From Warburgia ugandensis (Eukaryota > Streptophyta > Magnoliopsida > Canellales > Canellaceae): DNA of 64,000 nt. The notes under the pieces are model-generated. The model did no database searches, was not told the origin of the DNA, and was given only the letters and a program-made list of their open reading frames with translations. The stretch is from NCBI GenBank assembly GCA_035236585.1, contig CP141139.1:37395217-37459216 (forward strand), read 5' to 3'. Both the position numbers and the translations under genes were made by a program. Shown here in pieces: positions 12,262-22,435 of the stretch (positions are counted from its first letter, which is position 1; every line of letters starts with the position of its first letter).

Positions 12262-12820
12262 CTGTTGCATCAAATTTTGTGAAAAGACAAGTAAATATCA
12301 GATGTTAAATTTATGCATTTTATTTGACAAAAATAAATAAATAAACATCATAGGTTTCAGGAAAAGAAAATACATCTACCTAACCAACAGAAGATAAAGC
12401 TATCTATACTTTCCAAAAGACATGTATACTCATCTTTCCCCACAAATGTTTCCCAATTGAAGGGCTCGAAGTACATTGTCTTCACTCCGTTTCAAGCATA
12501 CGAACAGGCTTATATAATCAAACTATCAAAACAACCTATCTACACCAAGGTAACAAGCAAATACAGACATGCTACAAGATCTACCGAGTCCTAGGACCAA
12601 TTAATTGGTAGATTAATTTCAAGTAGTAAAATCTGTAGGTTCTGGACTTTTCTCTGTTACACTGTCCATTTTGCTACTTGAAAACGTGCCCAAAGATGGT
12701 GTTTGAGTTATTTTAATAATGAGATCTTTTGGCACTTAGCCCATGTAGAGCCGAACAAGAAGAACGATTTAGATGCCGGAAAAAGCTAAACAAGTGGGCT
12801 AGAAATTCATTTTACATAAA

Positions 12821-13363
12821 TAGGCCTGGCAATTTGGGTTGGTGGTTCGTGTTTGTGTCATGTCAAGACTAACCCATTATAGTATATGGGTTGACACAAA
12901 CACGACTCGCTTAATAATCGTGTCAAGAACCTATGACTTGAACACGATACGATTATTAAACGAGTTGATATAACACGATTCATGTAACACGATTAAATAA
13001 ATATAAAATAACTAATATAGGACGGTTTTTGAAGAACCGCAATATAGGACTATTTTTTAAGAACCGTCCTATATTACTATAGTAATATAGGACTATTTTT
13101 TATGAGTCGTCCTATATTTTCAACTCGATTGGTTAACAGCTTGCGGGTTAGATGGGTCAACACGATGAATTCATAGGTCACGTGTCAAACAGGTCAATAC
13201 GACGGGTCAACATTGATTGACTCGAACATGACACAATTTTTGGCGTGTCATTTTGGGGTTGACCTGAAAATGACACGAACACAATAAGACTCGACCCTAA
13301 CCTGCTAAATCTATGTCGGGTTTGAGTCGTGTTATTGTGTCGTGTCATATTTTGCCACTCCTA
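12821..13363. mobile_element. Non-autonomous hAT-like element with an embedded CACTA-type hairpin
   Basis: The ends TAGGCCTGGCAA and TTGCCACTCCTA form terminal inverted repeats with a few mismatches. The interior has many GTGTCGTGT / CACGAACACG motifs of the kind seen near the ends of plant hAT elements. No 8-bp target duplication was visible. No transposase is coded. Between 13013 and 13118 lies a different sequence with the ATATAGGAC...GTCCTATAT hairpin motif of the CACTA array at 45.6 kb. Confidence 0.6.
13013..13118. repeat. Hairpin repeats of CACTA subterminal type
   Basis: Three or four units of ATATAGGAC-GGTTTTT... and its complement ...AACCG-TCCTATAT follow each other and can fold into hairpins. 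The motif is the same as in the array at 45.6-46.4 kb. Confidence 0.65.
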
Positions 13364-13879
13364 TTCCTATTGTATCATATAAATCTCTCGCTCTCGGCTG
13401 ATACAACATGAAAGCAAAATGAAAGTGGGGCAAACTCTATCCTGTAAGTCTTTCCCATTCTTTTTGGTGATATTTGGTTATCGTTCAGTATTCAGAGGAG
13501 AGAAAAAAGACGCTTATTTTCCGTTCGATAGGTTATGGGAATGCAAGTATGCGGATGTAGCCAACGTTCATTTGATGGCTGCAAAAACAGATGTAAAAAA
13601 AACAACAGGTTCAAAGTGTGGTGTATGGTTGTTTCATAGCACATAAGAAATCTTCCTCAAATAATCGCCTCAATACATTCTGAAATAATCGCTCCTAAAT
13701 AAATACTATTCTGACCTTGATACTTCTTTTGTGAACAAATTGTTTCTCTCCAGTACAAGAAAATCCTATTCTTAAATTGTAGTCCTAAAAATTTGATATC
13801 AACCTTTGGTTTAGAATAGGATTATTTGGGTGATTTCATGAAATCTATGGCCGGACCAACAAATCGACAGACTTGACGG

Positions 13880-14940
13880 CACCAACATGATGTACAATTA
13901 CCTCTATCTTTCACAATCTCAGATTTGCTAATCAATAAGATAGTCAAATCGATTTAATCAAACTAATGCTAGGATTGAGTGGACAGACCGTCTGAATTAG
14001 TGGTCTGGCTTTTCATTACTAAATTTTGCCATAATTCCTTCATTTGATATGATCTGGAGCCACTAAAACCATAAATCCCTAAATTTAAATATCTCAGTGG
14101 GATTATGTTGCCTTTTTTTTTTTTTCCCGTCTTTCATAACATTGATTGAATAGATATTGATTAAATTTGAAGAATGGATGAATTATATCATGATCAAGTT
14201 CTAAATCATTCTTTTGATTACATCATCCTATCAGAGTGGGACCAATGACAAATGGCCCATATTACGCAAAAACTGATCAATTCACAATCTCATACATACC
14301 TTGGATAGATCATGCATCAAAATTATCATGCTTTAATCTCATCCGATGGATGAGATTTGGAACATGGCACATCTAAGACAATGGGATACAACAGATGTGA
14401 CCCACCATAATTGAATTGTTAACTACATCAAGTTACAACACCGTGTCGGCCCATGTCTCATGAGAGCTAACTCATTCACAATCTCAGACATGCCTCGGAT
14501 GGGTCGTGCATAAAAATTATCATCCATTAATCCCCGATGGATCAGATATTTAGAACATGGCACATTGAATACAGCAACAACTGTGCGAACGGTTTGGATC
14601 AACAGTTTTGTGCGGCCATCTAAGGCACACACATGGTGTATAATTACTTATATCCTTCATTATCTCAAATTTTCTTAGCAATGACTTGTAGATTGATAAT
14701 TAAGATAGACATTGTATTTAATCCAAATCATGCCAGGATTAAGTGGAACCGGATTAATGTAGCCTGATTTGTCATTATTAAATTTGTAATAACTCCTTAT
14801 TTTATATGATCCAGAGTCACTAAAATATCAATTCCTTCATTTAAACTTCTCAACAGGATTACGCTCCCTATTATTTTCCTCCTGCATATCACATTTTCAT
14901 TGATTGATTAGATATTGGTTAAATTTGAAGAAGAGATGAA
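13880..14940. repeat. Diverged local duplications in pseudogene intron
   Basis: Blocks at about 13890-14090 and 14635-14860 share an ordered series of motifs (TGTACAATTAC, TCTCAgATTT, GCtAGGATTgAGTGGA, ATAaTTCCTTcATTT). A second pair, about 14280-14390 and 14455-14560, shares TTCACAATCTCA...GATGGAT...GAACATGGCACAT. They look like old segmental repeats rather than a gene. Confidence 0.55.
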
Positions 14941-14955
14941 GTTATATTCATAAAA

Positions 14956-15104
14956 AAAAGGACAGCCCCAGTGCACGAAGCTCCCACCTATGAGGGGTCT
15001 GGAGAAGGGGTGGACCACAAGGGCCTATAGTACACATCCTTACATTGAACCCATGACCTCAATGTCACGTGATGACAACTTTTATCGTTGCGCCAAGGCT
15101 CCCC
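14956..15104 (-). mobile_element. Au-type SINE, second copy
   Basis: Same layout as the copy at 11.0 kb: plus strand starts with A's and GGACAGCCCCAGTGCACGAA and ends with TTGCGCCAAGGCTCCCC. The target duplication is TTCATAAAA at 14947 and at 15105. Confidence 0.87.
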
Positions 15105-15555
15105 TTCATAAAACACATAATGGCAAATAAAGATTTATTAGCTGTTATATGAGTTGTTGTAAATTTTATCCTTTTTTCTATTTTTCATTGTTATATATAT
15201 GATTTCACTTCTACTTTCTTCATCACCCAAGCAAGTTGCTAGAGTTTATAAGACATTATAGGCTTCAATCCAGCACTCTTCTTTCTCATTAGTTTTACAT
15301 TGATTCTTATATCAGAAGTTTTATGTTGGAAGAAAAGGGCACGTGCGCGAACGGTTCCACTGTGAAGGGAAAACTAGATGATTTCGTACTTGAGCTAAAC
15401 GGGACTGCTTGAAATTGTACAATAGCCATAAAGAAAGTGATGTAAACAGCCATTTGGCATATTCTTGTTGATCCAGGAGCATCTCCATTACTAAAAATTA
15501 TCAACAATTAAAATGGAAGAAAAAGAAAGAAAATTACAAGAAGTTACTATTCACA

Positions 15556-16225
15556 TGTTATAATAATATGGGATTTTTGGAAGTTAAATTAAGTTTCCTA
15601 TTTTCAGGTGGGTTCATTGTCATAATTTTATAAAGTTTCCTATTAGTTCAGCTTTAGAAACTTCCCAATTTCGAATAGTGGTTTTTAGGTTTTCTATTTA
15701 TATTAATAGTTTCCTATTTTATGTTTCATGCTCTAAATAGGAGTTATTTAGCTTGGACTAAAAGTTTCATTTCATGTAGAAGAAGTTTAGTAATATATAA
15801 AAGAGATGTCAACACATCCTACGAGAAAATTTTGAGGATTGAACAAAATTCAGAGTTTACTTTTTAGAAGGGGAGCCTTGGCGCAACGGTTGAGTTGTTT
15901 CCGTGTGAACTAAAGGTCAGTGGTTCGAGGGGTAAAAACAGCCTCTTGCAGATGGAAGGTAAGGCTACGTACTATAGACTCATTGTAGTTCACCCCTTTC
16001 CTAGACCATGCAAATGCGGGAGCTTCGTGCACTAGGCTGTCCATTTTTTTTCAGAGTTTACTTTCTTTTCTCTTTCATTCTTGTTTACTGATTCACGTCT
16101 TCCACTATTTTGGATAAAAATGGTTGAAAGTTTGAGTTAGAGAGAGTAACGTTTTTGGTCTCCAAATACCTCTCAACCCTCGGTTTTCTCTCCCCTGGCA
16201 AAAAGGGGTTTACTTGCTGCTGCAT
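15556..16225 (+). mobile_element. Probable Copia-type solo LTR
   Basis: It starts TGTTATAATAATATGG and ends TGCTGCA, with TCACA before (15551-15555) and TCACT after (16226-16230), one mismatch. Repeated AGTTTCCTATT motifs and a TATATAAAAG TATA box at about 15794 are typical of short plant LTRs. A SINE sits inside it and is younger. Confidence 0.55.
15868..16051 (+). mobile_element. Au-type SINE, third copy, nested in an LTR
   Basis: Begins GGGGAGCCTTGGCGCAACGG (A box), has GGTTCGAGG (B-box region), the AACAGCCTCTTGCAG core and a GCGGGAGCTTCGTGCAC 3' region, ending with a T run. An exact target duplication CAGAGTTTACTTT flanks it (15851 and 16052). This is the most complete SINE copy here. 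Confidence 0.92.
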
Positions 16226-16533
16226 CACTTGTTTTCTGTATTGTGGTCAAACTTTTTGAGCTGGCTAAATTTTTTACTCCCGACAAGTTGGATTGATAAT
16301 TTTTCTTTAAGATCTATCCAGTTGATACCTTGCTCTTAGAAATTTTCAGTTTCTAGCACTAGATCATTTGCTATTTGCAACTGTGGAAATTATCCACAAT
16401 TCAGTATGGGTTTCCAGATGGAGGAGTCCACAATGCTGCAAAAATAAAATATCAGACCTCCAAATGTATCAAGAATGAACAGCTTTGGATTTCTCTGGAA
16501 TCCAAAGGAGAAAAATCAAGGATGTAAGCATAC

Positions 16534-16625
16534 CCCTACTGTCCCACCATATTCGTTTGGAACAGCTGCCATGTGAACCCTCCTGATCCCGAACTCCCTT
16601 AGCAGATTCCAGACCGACACTGAAT
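16534..16625 (-). pseudogene. CNNM-like pseudogene exon, second CBS repeat
   Basis: Reads SVSVWNLLREFGIRRVHMAA then VPNEYGGTVG. NEYGGT is the typical signature of the second CBS repeat in CorC-like proteins. Acceptor CACAG, donor GTATGC, frame intact. Confidence 0.88.
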
Positions 16626-17305
16626 CTGTGATATTGTTAAAATGTCATGTTCCAATTAGGAAGGTAGCGACAGACATGCAAACAAGAGATTTCAGCATAT
16701 AAAGGGGAATGCTAAACCGACCACAACACGAGGTGCAGAGAAATAACCACATTTTCTGGAACCTGCCTTTGCAAGATCAGACTCTATCATCTCATTGATC
16801 CAACTTTAGACGTCTAGTAGGTCAAAAAGCATGAGATTTGGATGATTCTAGCATCTAAAAAGATTGCTTAGGAATGGATGAGTAAGAAATTCTGATAAGC
16901 AACACCCAGCATCTTAGATGCTTAGAATGATTCAAACCACATGCTCTTATATCTAATAGAGATCCAAATCTGCAGCAGTGAGAGAACATGTAATAATACG
17001 GCTATGCTCAAGAACATGTGGTTGCTAGACCTCGTGGTAAGTTTAGCATTCCTCATGAGTAAATATGAAATAATAGAGCTTGAAGCGAAAATAGTACACG
17101 CTGAGGATCTATCAATGTGAAGCATTTCAAATCATATAACCGTGAAGGTCTATTAAGCACTGCATTCCTACTCTATGATAATAATGATGTAGGCATTTAC
17201 AAGTCATAGATATTGCTAAAATTAAGAAATACGTTAATGATCACTAACCTAGTTTAAAAGACCACTGAAACAAATTAGTTTTCCAACAGACGGCCTTAGA
17301 ATTAC

Positions 17306-17369
17306 CAGGCACAAAGTATGCAGGCTTTTGCGCGATTTCTCCCACACCCGAACTTTCTAGTGGGTCAAC
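17306..17369 (-). pseudogene. CNNM-like pseudogene exon, linker to second CBS repeat
   Basis: Reads VDPLESSGVGEIAQKPAYFV then P, matching the family segment that leads into the second CBS repeat (KPAYFVPDS). Splice sites AAG| and |GTAATT are usable. The first residues have diverged (VDP for GDL). Confidence 0.8.
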
Positions 17370-17455
17370 CTTCAAAAGCAGAGAGATGATATTTCCCCAC
17401 ACGATGGAGATAGTATGCACTCCTAAACATACCGCAAGTAAGATGTCCTTCTAAC

Positions 17456-17534
17456 CTTTTCAACATAATCAAGCATGTCCATTGCATAGGCAATACCAAC
17501 AGTATTGTCAACACGCTGCACAAAAACAGGGACC
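17456..17534 (-). pseudogene. CNNM-like pseudogene exon, CBS domain
   Basis: Reads VPVFVQRVDNTVGIAYAMDM then LDYVEK, completing the first CBS repeat. The phase joins the AG|G arginine codon from the previous exon. Acceptor TTCTAG, donor GTTAGA. Confidence 0.85.
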
Positions 17535-17625
17535 CTAGAAATGTATCCGTAGATTCCATGCATGAATTGACTAGTAGTTCATTATAAGTATACAACTCTT
17601 ATCATTCTGAAGATGTTTGCCGTAC

Positions 17626-17765
17626 CTGGAATATTGATGAGTCACCCATAAGTTTTGGAAATCAATAAGGCTTGCACTAGCATCAATTGCAACTACATCT
17701 ACTAAAGGTGTCATCACCTCCCTGACATGTGTATCTTTTATCTCTAACACATTTTCAATCATATC
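17626..17765 (-). pseudogene. CNNM-like pseudogene exon, first CBS motif
   Basis: Forty-six codons beginning DMIENVLEIKDTHVREVMTP and including VDVVAIDASASLIDF and LWVTHQYS. The HVREVMTP segment starts the first CBS repeat of CorC/CNNM proteins. Acceptor CTACAG and donor GTACGG are present and the frame is intact. It is the best preserved exon. Confidence 0.9.
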
Positions 17766-17946
17766 CTGTAGGAGAATTCTCCACATTTTCAATTGATTCG
17801 TCTGACTAGAGTATCAGAGAAAGGTGACACAATTGCTGTATAATGTTTAATAATTTAAGGTCTTCACTATGTACACTCAGAATAACAGCCAATAACACAA
17901 GTGGCTACTAAAGAAAATTCTGATAAGCTTTCTCAATTGCTATCAC

Positions 17947-18028
17947 CTGCCCTTCCTCTTCTATTTTCCCACTCAGCTCTGCCCCTCAGAGCATCAACTT
18001 CAACTCCTCTTCAGTAACATATGGTCCA
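17947..18028 (-). pseudogene. CNNM-like pseudogene exon with second nonsense codon
   Basis: Reads GPYVTEEELKLML, then TGA (17986-17988) where the family has Arg, then GAELSGKIEEEGQ. CGA to TGA is the change expected from methyl-cytosine deamination. Acceptor TGTAG and donor GTGATA flank it. Confidence 0.85.
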
Positions 18029-18481
18029 CTACATTGCAAACAACCATTACAAGTGTGAGAAACTACACCAGCAAAATCAGCTAACCTTACTGAAAAAATA
18101 TTCAAATGGCAATTCAAGAATGATATTCCTTTCCACATAATGACAATATATTCTTCCTTAAGATGAAGAGCAGAAAGAGAAAATGGACTATGCGGTGATG
18201 CCAAATAGCCAAGTAACCCATGAAGCAATTTGTTATTGTGTTGTCCTCTAATACTTGGAACAAATAATTTATGAGTAAAAATTATAAAACGAAAAAGATG
18301 AACTGTTTCAGGTGCGTTGATTTCTTAAATGGCATTCAATTTTCTCTATCCGGAGTAATACAAAAAGAATATGCACTTTCATCATGAGCAAAATAGCCAG
18401 TATCAACAGCCTTGGACAAAAAGAAAGAGTGCTCAGCGCTGAATGATTGCAAACATTATGGAGCAGTTAAGATAAACTTAC

Positions 18482-18585
18482 CTTCTGCTTTACAAGCCTA
18501 GCATCTTTGGAATCCCCATTGACAGAAAAGTGACAACTCTTTCTACAGGATACAAGATCAAGGAAAGCCATGCTACTGGCCTGAC
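18482..18585 (-). pseudogene. CNNM-like pseudogene exon with nonsense codon
   Basis: Reads VRPVAWLSLILYPVERVVTF then LSMGIPKMLGL, and is followed by TAA at 18490-18492 where relatives have a lysine codon (LGLKGR). The reading continues in frame after the stop and keeps its phase with the next exon, so this is a true substitution in an exon. Donor GTAAGT follows. Confidence 0.85.
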
Positions 18586-18747
18586 CTAGTAGCATTTGTC
18601 AAAAGATACTCAAATTAACAATCTCCCTCAGTGATCAGATCAAGCATGCATCCCCATGAACGAGAAAATATATAATATATTAACAGAAATATAGAGCATT
18701 TCATGGATCAACCTTATTTTCTGTCCAAGAAAGATGTTTCATCTTAC

Positions 18748-18825
18748 CAAAAACCTCGCAACTTCCTGGGCACTATGAACAGCTATACTTTTTGGAGTAT
18801 TTTCTGTCAGGAGCAAAACAGCAAT
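18748..18825 (-). pseudogene. CNNM-like pseudogene exon, DUF21 domain part 3
   Basis: Twenty-six codons, IAVLLLTENTPKSIAVHSAQ then EVARFL, between TTTCAG and GTAAGA. The usual EIT before PKS is ENT here. Both splice sites and the frame are intact. Confidence 0.85.
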
Positions 18826-19515
18826 CTGAAATCATTAAGAAGATAGCCGGTTTAGTTTGTCACCTGATGACACTATCAAATGCTACACAAAATCCAACAT
18901 CATGTGTCATAATGCTGAATTAATGTGAAGATTAATAGCAGGTTTGATCTTAACTGGTGGAGTGTGAAGCAGAAGAATTGGAATTGGTAGAGTTTGGAAA
19001 TTTCAGAAATCAGTAGTAGTTTCATAGGGTGATTACAAGTCTGAAATACATTACTGTTGCCCATATACCGTGGCAGAGTTCGGATGTCAGAAACCAGCAG
19101 AAAATGATAGCAACAGCTGACTTATTTGAGCTGGAAATTTTGAAAAACGGAATGAATACGTTCAAGACCACTTTTCTGGAAAGTGATGGCTGAAGACCTT
19201 GGGATTTATGCAATGTGAGGTTGCCCCCACCAAGGAGGGAAAGGGGGGACTTTGTGGGAAATGATCCCAGTTGCAAATGTTATGGGATATATGGATCAAG
19301 AGGAAGTAGATATTGTAATTGAAGAAAACAAAGATGGGATGAGCAGCTTATGAATGAAATCAAGCATATCTTATCTGGTCTTTGGGATCTGTTAGAGAAT
19401 AGTAAAGTTTTCTTTCAACAACTAGCAGATATGGACAGAAAATTATATTTTATGTATAGCCCAGGAGAAATAAAAAGAGGAGACAATCAACAATTTCTGA
19501 TGTATTGGGATGTAC

Positions 19516-19608
19516 CGTCATAACTCCTGTTGCCGCACCAACACCAGCTTCACCAAAAGCTGCCGTTGCTGCGTCTGTTCCACGAGCAGTTGCACCAATG
19601 GTGACCAC
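19516..19608 (-). pseudogene. CNNM-like pseudogene exon, DUF21 domain part 2
   Basis: Reads VVTIGATARGTDAATAAFGE and then AGVGAATGVMT. It matches the membrane segment after LIGT in the family, with ARGTD where relatives have ALVTE. The donor is GTACAT. No good acceptor is visible just upstream, where the LTR inserted. Confidence 0.8.
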
Positions 19609-19711
19609 AATGAGTAGGATATCATTAAAGAATACAGTGAGAAGGAACTTCAGATTCATTCCACCCTAACGAAGTTCATGACAGATAATATAAGCCAACT
19701 ATGAGAACAGT

Positions 19712-22330
19712 TGTAAGAACTCTGAAAAAAAAAAAAAAACCCAAAAACGACTTAAAATAGAGGGGGCTGTAATTGATACGGACACCCCCCCACTTAAAGA
19801 AAAAAAGAACAGACCTAACGGTTTGTTCTCCACACGATTGAGAGAGGGAGAAGAAAAGAGGAAGAGAGAGTGGGGGAGAAGGAAAGAGGAGAAAGGAGGG
19901 GAGGAAACTACCCATCCTCCATCCTCCACCCTCTATTTCTCCCATCAACTAAGGGAAGAGGAGATCAACAGTGGAGAAGAGTTGACGGTCGCCGGAAAAG
20001 ACAGAGTGAATGGCGTCATTGATCGATGATCAGTGCCGTTCATTGTCTTCCCCTCGCTACCACGAGCAAAAGCCCTATAGTTGCTTATTGATTTAACAAG
20101 TTTTGGTGGGGAAAAAAGGGGAAAAACAGTACCCACGACGGGATTTGCCTGCAACGGGAATCGACGGCAATCTCGTTCTTCGGTGACGATTAGAGGTTAA
20201 AGACACTCCTTAAAGGTAAGATCTAGGATACCCATCTCTTGAATCTTGGTAGTTTGCAAAATTTATGCATTTTTAACCTAGATCTATAATTAGGGATGAT
20301 CCAACCGTCCAATCCCTAATCTAAGGGTAGGGATGAAAAATTAAAGACTTGATGTAGTCTAAATCACATTAGATTGACAGATCTAGGCAGGAAATCGATC
20401 GGACAATCTCGGCCGTCCGATTGGGTACTGTTTGCACAGTAAATCCTTGATGTCTGATTGATGATCAGACATCACCGATGAATCTTAAGACCTTAAATTA
20501 GCTAGGATATTACAAAAATTGGGAATGGATGGATGAACTAGCTATCTTGATTTGGAAATGTGTAAATTTACTTGAAATTATGAATATATGGATTTGTATT
20601 GACAATGAATTCAAAATTTGATTTAGTTAAGTGATCGATAAGTGATTAAAGGAATGATATAGCAAAATTGTGGAGCACAAAAAGGGAGGTAGGTAGTTTG
20701 GACATCAACATGCTTGGAATTTACTTGAAACGTGAGATTTTGATCCTTTTAATTTATGCAACTATCAAAAGTGTATATTCATGCAATTTATTTAAAATGA
20801 CAGGTTTACTTTACTATCAAATTGAAAAACCAATACATGAAATTATATGGTTTTATCAGTTTTATAGGCATGGGATGCTGCTTAGTATTATTATATTATG
20901 ACGGACATATTGGGGCCGGTGGACTCTGTGCTAGGAAGATTGAGAACTGATCATCCTCTTTCTTCTGAAATATATATATATATATATATGTATAGTGGAT
21001 ACTTGGCTAGAGGGGTCTAATGCAAGCTCATGTCATCATGGACAAGTCATGGCTTGTGTGCTGTGTTTTCCATGAACACGGTGCAAAGGAGTTTATCCGT
21101 TTGGTATCGGCGTGATAGCCACGGACTTGATTGGTTCTTGTCTGTTGCACAGAGGTTCCATTATTTTCGGGTTTATATGTATATTGCGTAATAGCGCAGG
21201 TGCATGACACCATGCTATTTCAGGTCAATAATGAGTACTCATGACCAACGACAGGTGGCTGGATTTGAGTGGTTTTATACTCAAAAAATCTTGATGAGAT
21301 TTAGAGTATGTGTGTGTGCGTATACACTGGTTGAAATATTCTTTATTTACATTTAAGCATTTCCTGGTTTAAATGCATTTCTCTATTGGTTTTGAGGCAT
21401 GCGAAGAGTCATGACTATCTTCCATATCATCTAAATGTTTTACTAAGGTTATTATCATTATTTGGAAATAGTAAGCATGGATATTAAATTGACGATTCAA
21501 ACTGATTGGACATGGAAACTATTTGAAATGGCATGGTATGAATTTTGGAATATATTATACTACTTATTTGGCATCAAATGACACAAAATTTCACAAAGTA
21601 TGATAAATTGTTCTTTTTAAAGTTAGAACTGCATAAACTTGTGTGTTGATGATGAAACTACCTACACAAGCGAAGGCTTGCTGAGATATTGTACTTGTTT
21701 ACAATATCTTAGGTTCGAAGGACTACAACAAAGGGAAAGACACATAGTTTTGACTTGGAAGCTACAAGGAAGTTATTTTGAGTAAAGGTAAGGTATAGGT
21801 AAAGATTTTTTAAGGTTCTTACAACTCTTATATAATAAAAATTATTTCATGACTATTAGAAATGGACATGTGAATGTGTATTCATTATCGTTTGACACGA
21901 ATGGTTATGATTGGAGTGATCCTGGGTATATAGGTCAATTACCTAGCCTTTTTGGCATTACCAAAATGTTTCATTTATTTAAATTAAACAGAAATGTGTA
22001 TGTTGGTATTTGGAGGGAGACGGAGTCTCTATCATGGATATTTATATGTACATGATGATTATCAGGTGTCGCATTGTATGCGTTAAATGCATGAGGTCCG
22101 AAGTACAGGGGAGACTTTGCCGAATTTTTGGTAGGAATGTGATGTTCATTCCTCTGAAAATCATTGTTTAAAAAAAAAAGAAAAAAAAGAAGAGACACTC
22201 GGGATTTTTAAGGTATTCTTTTCAAAGTTATTCTTCCGCTATTTGGTTTTGAATAGTTTTATAAAAGTATTAGGGCCCCACAAAGTAAAAGATTTATGAA
22301 AAAGTGTTATAAAAACCCGGGATGTCTGCA
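19712..22330 (+). mobile_element. Solo LTR (about 2.6 kb) between pseudogene exons
   Basis: Starts TGTAAGAACTC, ends CCCGGGATGTCTGCA, flanked by ACAGT (19707-19711) and GCAGT (22331-22335), one mismatch. No coding. It shares with the 4.7-kb solo LTR the order of a pyrimidine-rich promoter-like stretch, a GGTAAG box about 500 bases in (20215), and the paired hairpins (21666-21712). It lies next to the exon ending at 22340 and probably helped to destroy that junction. Confidence 0.75.
21682..21712 (+). other. LTR stem-loop, copy 2
   Basis: Arms GAGATATTG and CAATATCTT. Compared with copy 1 (GAGGCATTG / CAATGCCTT) both arms have changed together. It is preceded by CCTACACAAGCGAAGGCTTG, which contains the small AAGC-GCTT hairpin. 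Confidence 0.72.
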
Positions 22331-22339
22331 GCAGTAAAT

Positions 22340-22435
22340 TGTGCCAATAAGAATAGTTGTCAGGAATCGAGTAACATCACTACGAAGCATTCTGAAAACA
22401 CCGTTCTCAGGCTCTTTCTCAGTCAATTCACGGAC
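22340..22435 (-). pseudogene. CNNM-like pseudogene exon, DUF21 domain part 1
   Basis: Thirty-two codons read VRELTEKEPENGVFRMLRSD followed by VTRFLTTILIGT, very close to the family. An acceptor (TGATCAG) precedes it at 22436. No clear GT donor follows the last codon, and the 19.7-22.3 kb LTR lies only a few bases downstream, so this junction is probably damaged. The frame itself is intact. Confidence 0.85.

Larger units (their letters stand above)
4469..22435 (-). pseudogene. Decayed plastid CNNM/CorC-type (DUF21 + CBS) magnesium transporter-like gene
   Basis: Twelve exons can be read on the minus strand in the order of the plant DUF21-CBS family (Arabidopsis At1g55930/At3g13070, placed in the chloroplast envelope and linked to Mg2+ transport). 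Exons, 5' to 3': 22435-22340, 19608-19516, 18825-18748, 18585-18482, 18028-17947, 17765-17626, 17534-17456, 17369-17306, 16625-16534, 12261-12197, a degenerate one near 10870-10800, 10304-10130 and 4679-4469. The first four give the DUF21 membrane domain, the middle ones the CBS pair, the last the CorC/HlyC-type tail. Most junctions keep GT/AG and matching phases. Damage: TAA at 18490-18492, TGA at 17986-17988, a 1-base loss near 12208, a 2-base loss near 10285 and a frame change near 4535. The N-terminal exons (transit peptide, first membrane segments) were not found. Large insertions sit in two introns. The two stops and frameshifts rule out a normal product; a truncated transcript remains possible. 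Confidence 0.9.

Noticed and set aside
19672..19948. Minus-strand frames rich in Phe/Ser/Pro at 19.7-19.9 kb
   Set aside because: They lie in the promoter-like purine-rich start of a solo LTR and carry no domain.
4469..22435. The CNNM/CorC-like gene as functional
   Set aside because: Two in-frame stops in conserved exons plus several frameshifts cannot be removed by alternative splicing without losing the CBS or membrane domains.
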